Shown here: positions 60,845 to 64,000 of the stretch, piece by piece
How positions within the stretch are numbered: the first letter of the stretch is position 1
Layout of the letters: every line of letters begins with the position of its first letter
Assembly (NCBI RefSeq): GCF_000733945.1
Contig: NZ_JPOL01000002.1
Location: 2,047,001-2,111,000 of the forward strand
DNA: 64,000 nucleotides
DNA from: Flavimarina sp. Hel_I_48
GTDB taxonomy: Bacteria; Bacteroidota; Bacteroidia; Flavobacteriales; Flavobacteriaceae
Direction of reading: 5' to 3'
Position numbers and translations under genes: made by a program
The notes under the pieces: model-generated
What the model was told of the DNA's origin: nothing
Databases searched by the model: none
Seen by the model: the letters and a program-made list of their open reading frames with translations, nothing else

Positions 60845-62371
60845 TTAAATAGGCTGTTTTTCGTTCATTTTAAGTAATTCTTCAAGGTACTCGCGCGTAT
60901 TGCTCAGACGTGGTACTTTGTGCTGGCCGCCTAGCTTGTTTTTTGTCTTCAACCAGTCGTAAAAAAGATTTTCACGACCGTAGTGAATTGTAGGCTCATT
61001 CAAGGTGAGGTTGTTAAAACGTTTGGCCGCATAATCACTGTTTATTTCCTGTAGTGCCTTGTCCAAGGTTTCTTTAAACCGTTGAAGGTCTCTGGGCTGG
61101 GTTTTAAATTCAATGATCCATTCGTGTGCGCCTTTTTCTTTTCCCTTCATAAAAATGGGCGCTGCGGTGTACTCCACAATTTCAGACTGCGTCAGGGCCG
61201 TTGCTTTTTTAAGGGCTTTTTCGGCATTTTCAATGATTAATTCTTCTCCAAATGCGTTGATATGGTGCTTCGTCCTGCCGGTTACTTTAATACGGTAGGG
61301 GCTTATCGAGGTAAACCTGATCGTATCGCCCACTTTATAGCGCCACAGGCCGGCATTTGTGGTAATAATCAAGGCATAATTGATCCCAAGCTCCACCGCG
61401 CTCAGCGGGATAGGATTTTGATTCCCTGAGGCTGGGCCGCTCATGGGAATAAATTCATAAAAGATACCGTAATCAAGCATCAGCAATAATTCTGAAGAAT
61501 CATTTTGATCCTGGATCGCAAAAAAACCTTCTGAAGCATTATAGATTTCGTAGTATTTAAAACGAGACCGCGGGAGTATTTTGTGGTACTGTTCGCGGTA
61601 AGGTTCAAAGCTCACCCCGCCGTGAAAATAGACTTCAAGATGTGGCCAGATTTCAAAAATATGGCGTTTTTGCGTGGTTTCAAGTACCGTATTGAGCAAT
61701 ACGAGCATCCAGGAAGGAACGCCCGCGAGGCTGGTCACCTTTTCATTTATGGTTTCATCTACAATGGCCTGCATTTTGGTTTCCCAGTCATCCATAAGTG
61801 AAACTTCATTGCCCGGGGTGCTACTGAATTCGGCCCAAAAAGGCATATTATCTATCAGAATAGCCGATAAATCCCCATAAGAAGTCCCCTTGTTCTCGTA
61901 TAATTTTTTGCTCCCGCCCAGGCGCAGGCTTTTTCCCGTAAACATTTGCGCCTCGGGATTGTTATTTAGGTAAATGCAAAGCAGATCCTTGCTTGCGGCA
62001 TAATGGCAATCCTCAAGAGACTCAGGGCTTACGGGAATATACTTGCTGCGCGCGTTTGTGGTGCCACTGCTCTGGGCAAACCACCTAATGGGCGTGGGCC
62101 AGAAGATATTGGCCTCGCCCTGCCTACCGCGTTCTATTTTTTCCATAAAGCACTCGTAGGAAGTTACGGGAACGCGATTGGCAAACTGCTCATAATTCTT
62201 TATGCTCTCAAAATCATAGTGTTTGCCCAGTTCGGTGTTTTTTGCGCGTTGTACCAATTTTAAAAGTACTTCCTGCTGTACATCGTGAGGGTATTTTATA
62301 AAGAGCTCCATCTGGTGGATGCGCTTTTTGAGGAACCAGGACGCGACCGAATTGACTAAAGGAATAGGCAT
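60845..62371 (-). CDS. GH3-family acyl-adenylate enzyme
   Basis: A 508-residue member of the GH3 auxin-responsive family, which in bacteria is thought to join acyl acids to amino acids through an acyl-adenylate. The ATP/phosphate loop FAQSSGTTNARSKYIPVS lies near residue 100, the YNASEGFFAIQDQND motif in the middle and KVGDTIRFTSISPYRIKVTGRTKHHINAFGEE further on. The real substrate in flavobacteria is unknown. A pentapeptide-repeat protein follows. Confidence 0.9.
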   Translation of the reverse strand: MPIPLVNSVASWFLKKRIHQMELFIKYPHDVQQEVLLKLVQRAKNTELGKHYDFESIKNYEQFANRVPVTSYECFMEKIERGRQGEANIFWPTPIRWFAQSSGTTNARSKYIPVSPESLEDCHYAASKDLLCIYLNNNPEAQMFTGKSLRLGGSKKLYENKGTSYGDLSAILIDNMPFWAEFSSTPGNEVSLMDDWETKMQAIVDETINEKVTSLAGVPSWMLVLLNTVLETTQKRHIFEIWPHLEVYFHGGVSFEPYREQYHKILPRSRFKYYEIYNASEGFFAIQDQNDSSELLLMLDYGIFYEFIPMSGPASGNQNPIPLSAVELGINYALIITTNAGLWRYKVGDTIRFTSISPYRIKVTGRTKHHINAFGEELIIENAEKALKKATALTQSEIVEYTAAPIFMKGKEKGAHEWIIEFKTQPRDLQRFKETLDKALQEINSDYAAKRFNNLTLNEPTIHYGRENLFYDWLKTKNKLGGQHKVPRLSNTREYLEELLKMNEKQPI

Positions 62372-62625
62372 TTTGTTAGTATCTTTGGTTTTCTCTTAAA
62401 GGCATAACAGTTGGCTGTTTTAGCAAATGTCTTTAAGGGATTTAAAGTTAGGTTTTTCTAAATTTTAGGTACTGAAGTTACGAAATGGGAGCGGTTTTGA
62501 TCCGTTTTTTTTCAAAACCAAACGCGTTTCGGCAGTAATCTTTAGAATTTTCCAAAAATACGTTTTTCCGATAATTTATTTAAAACGTCTGCGAAAGCAT
62601 TCCGCAAAACAACAAAAGTTATTTT

Positions 62626-63423
62626 ATGCACTATCAAGGGGTACTCACTAAAATGAAAACAGAATTTCAAGAACCTGTACACTATTACCTGCTGTTTGAA
62701 TCTGATTTTATACATGTGAACCAACTATTAGATAAGCACATACATATAGAATTTTTACGGTATCAGTGCCTTGCCTGCGGAAAAAACAAGAAAATTTACC
62801 GTCAGGGCTATTGCTATGATGACTTTTTTAAACTTCCGCAAACGGCAGACTGGGTCATACGCCCAGAACTTAGCACTGCACACTTAGACCAGGAACACCG
62901 CGACCTGGCCTATGAAAAAAGTGTACAGCTCAAACCGCATGTGGTTTATCTCGCAAACAGCAGCAATATAAAGGTTGGGGTGACCCGAAAAACGCAGGTT
63001 CCCACGCGGTGGATAGATCAGGGTGCGCATGAGGCCATTGAAATCCTGGAAGCGCCTAACCGTTTCCTTGCCGGTATTACCGAGGTTGCTCTAAAAGCGT
63101 TTGTCGCAGATAAAACCAACTGGCGAAAAATGCTCAGAAATGATATTGAGGATGAGGATCTCTTCGCGCAGCGGGAAAAACTAAAAGGCTACATTCCAAA
63201 AGAGGCGCAGGATTATTTTATAAGCAGCACGCAGGAAACCCATATTAAATTTCCCGTATTGCGCTATCCCACGAAACTGAAAAGCCTCAACCTTGAAAAA
63301 ACCCCGAGCTTTGATGGGGTTTTAAAAGGGATCAAAGGCCAGTATCTGATTTTTGAAGATGATACGGTTTTTAATGTGCGCAACTCTGAAGGTTATGTGG
63401 TAAGCATTAAAGTTTCTACTTGA
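62626..63423 (+). CDS. DUF2797-family protein (GIY-YIG-like core, zinc-type cysteines)
   Basis: A 265-residue protein of DUF2797. Cysteines 48, 51 and 63 (YQCLACGKNKK ... QGYCYDD) resemble a metal site. Residues about 106-155 (VVYLANSSNIKVGVTRK, TRWIDQGA, then ITEVALKAF) follow the layout of GIY-YIG nucleases: V-Y-L ... K-V-G-V-T ... R-W ... E. This is an inference from pattern; nuclease activity is not established. It has its own upstream region and no operon partner. Confidence 0.8.
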   Translation: MHYQGVLTKMKTEFQEPVHYYLLFESDFIHVNQLLDKHIHIEFLRYQCLACGKNKKIYRQGYCYDDFFKLPQTADWVIRPELSTAHLDQEHRDLAYEKSVQLKPHVVYLANSSNIKVGVTRKTQVPTRWIDQGAHEAIEILEAPNRFLAGITEVALKAFVADKTNWRKMLRNDIEDEDLFAQREKLKGYIPKEAQDYFISSTQETHIKFPVLRYPTKLKSLNLEKTPSFDGVLKGIKGQYLIFEDDTVFNVRNSEGYVVSIKVST

Positions 63424-63439
63424 TTTTTTTAATGCGAAA

Positions 63440-63585
63440 CGCTTCCCCTCTTTTCAAGGAAGGGGTGGCCGCGAATGTGGCCGGGGTGGTTAAAAACGTG
63501 AACTTAAGGTAAAACCACTTTACGTATCCAACCCTTCCGTCACCTGCGGTGCCACCTTCCCTTGACAAGAGAAGGAGCTTTTTTT
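63440..63585. repeat. Inverted pair of the G-rich hairpin repeat
   Basis: Copy one starts with CTTCCCCTCTTTTCAAGGAA and continues through GGGGTGGCCGCGAATGTGGC. Copy two is its inverted counterpart, visible on the minus strand as CTCCTTCTCTTGTCAAGGGA and GGTGGCACCGCAGGTGACGG. Together they span about 145 bp and can form a long stem. The surrounding 357-bp gap otherwise holds only the BlaI promoter region and a T-rich stretch. Confidence 0.6.
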
Positions 63586-63709
63586 TTGAAAAAAGCGACC
63601 AATAGCGCCGTAAAAACCTTTATAAAAGGCTTATTTACTGTCCTTTTAAGTTATTTTTTTAAGTAGTTCTTTGGGTAGAAGTATACAAATTCCTTATTCC
63701 TATGAATAA

Positions 63710-63753
63710 TTAAACTAAATAATTAGTTTAAACTAAACATTTAGGTATATTTG
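63710..63753 (+). promoter_or_regulatory. BlaI-type operator and promoter
   Basis: TTAAACTAA and TTAGTTTAA flank ATAA (63710-63731), overlapped by the perfect palindrome TTAGTTTAAACTAA (63723-63736). The -7 box TATATTTG follows at 63746-63753. Such TTAGTTT inverted repeats are expected operators for BlaI/MecI regulators, which repress their own gene. Confidence 0.6.
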
Positions 63754-63780
63754 TAAAAGAAGTAATTCAAATACCCGTAC

Positions 63781-64000
63781 ATGAAACAGTTGACAAAAGC
63801 AGAAGAAGAAATAATGCAGATCCTCTGGGATCTCAAAGAGGCGAATGTGGCCACGATTATTGAGAAAATGGCTGAGCCCAAACCTGCTTACAATACGGTA
63901 TCAACGATTACGCGCATTCTCGAAAACAAAGGTTTTGTGGATTATAGAAAAGAGGGCCGTGGCCATATTTATTTCCCAATAGTGGAAAAATCGAAATACA
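63781..64000 (+). CDS. BlaI/MecI/CopY-family repressor, truncated by window end
   Basis: The first 73 codons of a winged-helix repressor: MKQLTKAEEEIMQILWDLKE, then PAYNTVSTITRILENKGFVD, the recognition-helix region, and the wing RKEGRGHIYFP. It ends at the window border. In this phylum the partner is usually a BlaR1-type M56 peptidase encoded immediately downstream, and this would be the next gene. Its promoter/operator is listed separately. Confidence 0.93.
   Translation, partial: MKQLTKAEEEIMQILWDLKEANVATIIEKMAEPKPAYNTVSTITRILENKGFVDYRKEGRGHIYFPIVEKSKY

Noticed and set aside
62380..62387. TATCTTTG as promoter of the DUF2797 gene
   Set aside because: It matches the -7 box but would give a leader of over 200 nt and lacks a clear -33; it could be chance.

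Overview
The window is chromosomal DNA of a marine-type flavobacterium (Bacteroidota, Flavobacteriaceae). The evidence is the type IX secretion proteins (PorP/SprF and PorG/DUF6089), a TonB-dependent receptor, many SPII/SPI-type leaders ending in AQ, the separate atpD-atpC pair, the nadK-porG-uppS-bamA-skp-skp order known from Bacteroidota, the frequent use of TTG/GTG starts, and many copies of the Bacteroidota -7 promoter box TAnnTTTG. No rRNA, tRNA, CRISPR array, insertion sequence or prophage was seen.

Layout. 1-6.1 kb: gpsA, an AT-rich accessory gap with a RelE/ParE-type toxin-antitoxin module, the pheS operon with two small downstream genes (one of only 54 codons), a CREST/ceramidase-like membrane protein and cvpA. 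6.3-8.3 kb: atpD-atpC, closed by a strong hairpin terminator. 8.4-13.5 kb (minus strand): a solitary Mrr-type restriction protein, an M61 peptidase, an alpha/beta hydrolase, and an HTH/DUF2975 operon headed by a 35-codon membrane peptide with a clear operator. 13.6-19.2 kb: a biotin cluster bioF-bioD-bioA-ketosynthase-bioB, with no bioC or bioH in view. 19.2-24.5 kb: a JmjC/cupin protein, a 150-bp tandem repeat, an isoaspartyl peptidase, a DUF418 membrane protein and a small beta-barrel protein. 23.6-30.4 kb: cyanophycinase divergent from cyanophycin synthetase, followed closely by pnuC, an NadR-type kinase, DUF4301 and an ArfB-like release factor, the last four overlapping end to start. 31-34.8 kb: a sigma-54 response regulator and a hybrid histidine kinase that overlap tail to tail. 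34.9-37.4 kb: a TPP riboswitch and a TonB-dependent receptor. 37.7-42 kb (minus): MscS, a YyaL/DUF255 lipoprotein, dodecin and an Nfu scaffold. 42.2-51.4 kb: porP/sprF, then on the minus strand the cell-envelope operon CBS-nadK-porG-uppS-bamA-skp-skp followed by murI. 51.5-60.2 kb: pdxJ with an esterase, FadL with an SGNH lipoprotein, a holin-family protein, tig, clpP and clpX. 60.2-64 kb: a GH3-family protein with a pentapeptide-repeat protein, a DUF2797 protein, an inverted repeat pair and the start of a BlaI/MecI repressor cut off by the window end.

Most of the window is ordinary core genome. The parts most worth attention are: (i) the pnuC-kinase-DUF4301-arfB operon, in which DUF4301 carries residues resembling sugar-nucleotide pyrophosphorylases and might supply a nucleotidyl transfer step; (ii) the active-site-complete ketosynthase inside a biotin cluster that lacks bioC/bioH; (iii) a nearly complete cyanophycin make-and-degrade module; (iv) several dispersed repeat families, including a short palindrome that recurs in frame inside coding sequences and a G-rich hairpin that sits directly upstream of the bioF and bioD promoters and is translated at the start of the DUF418 gene.
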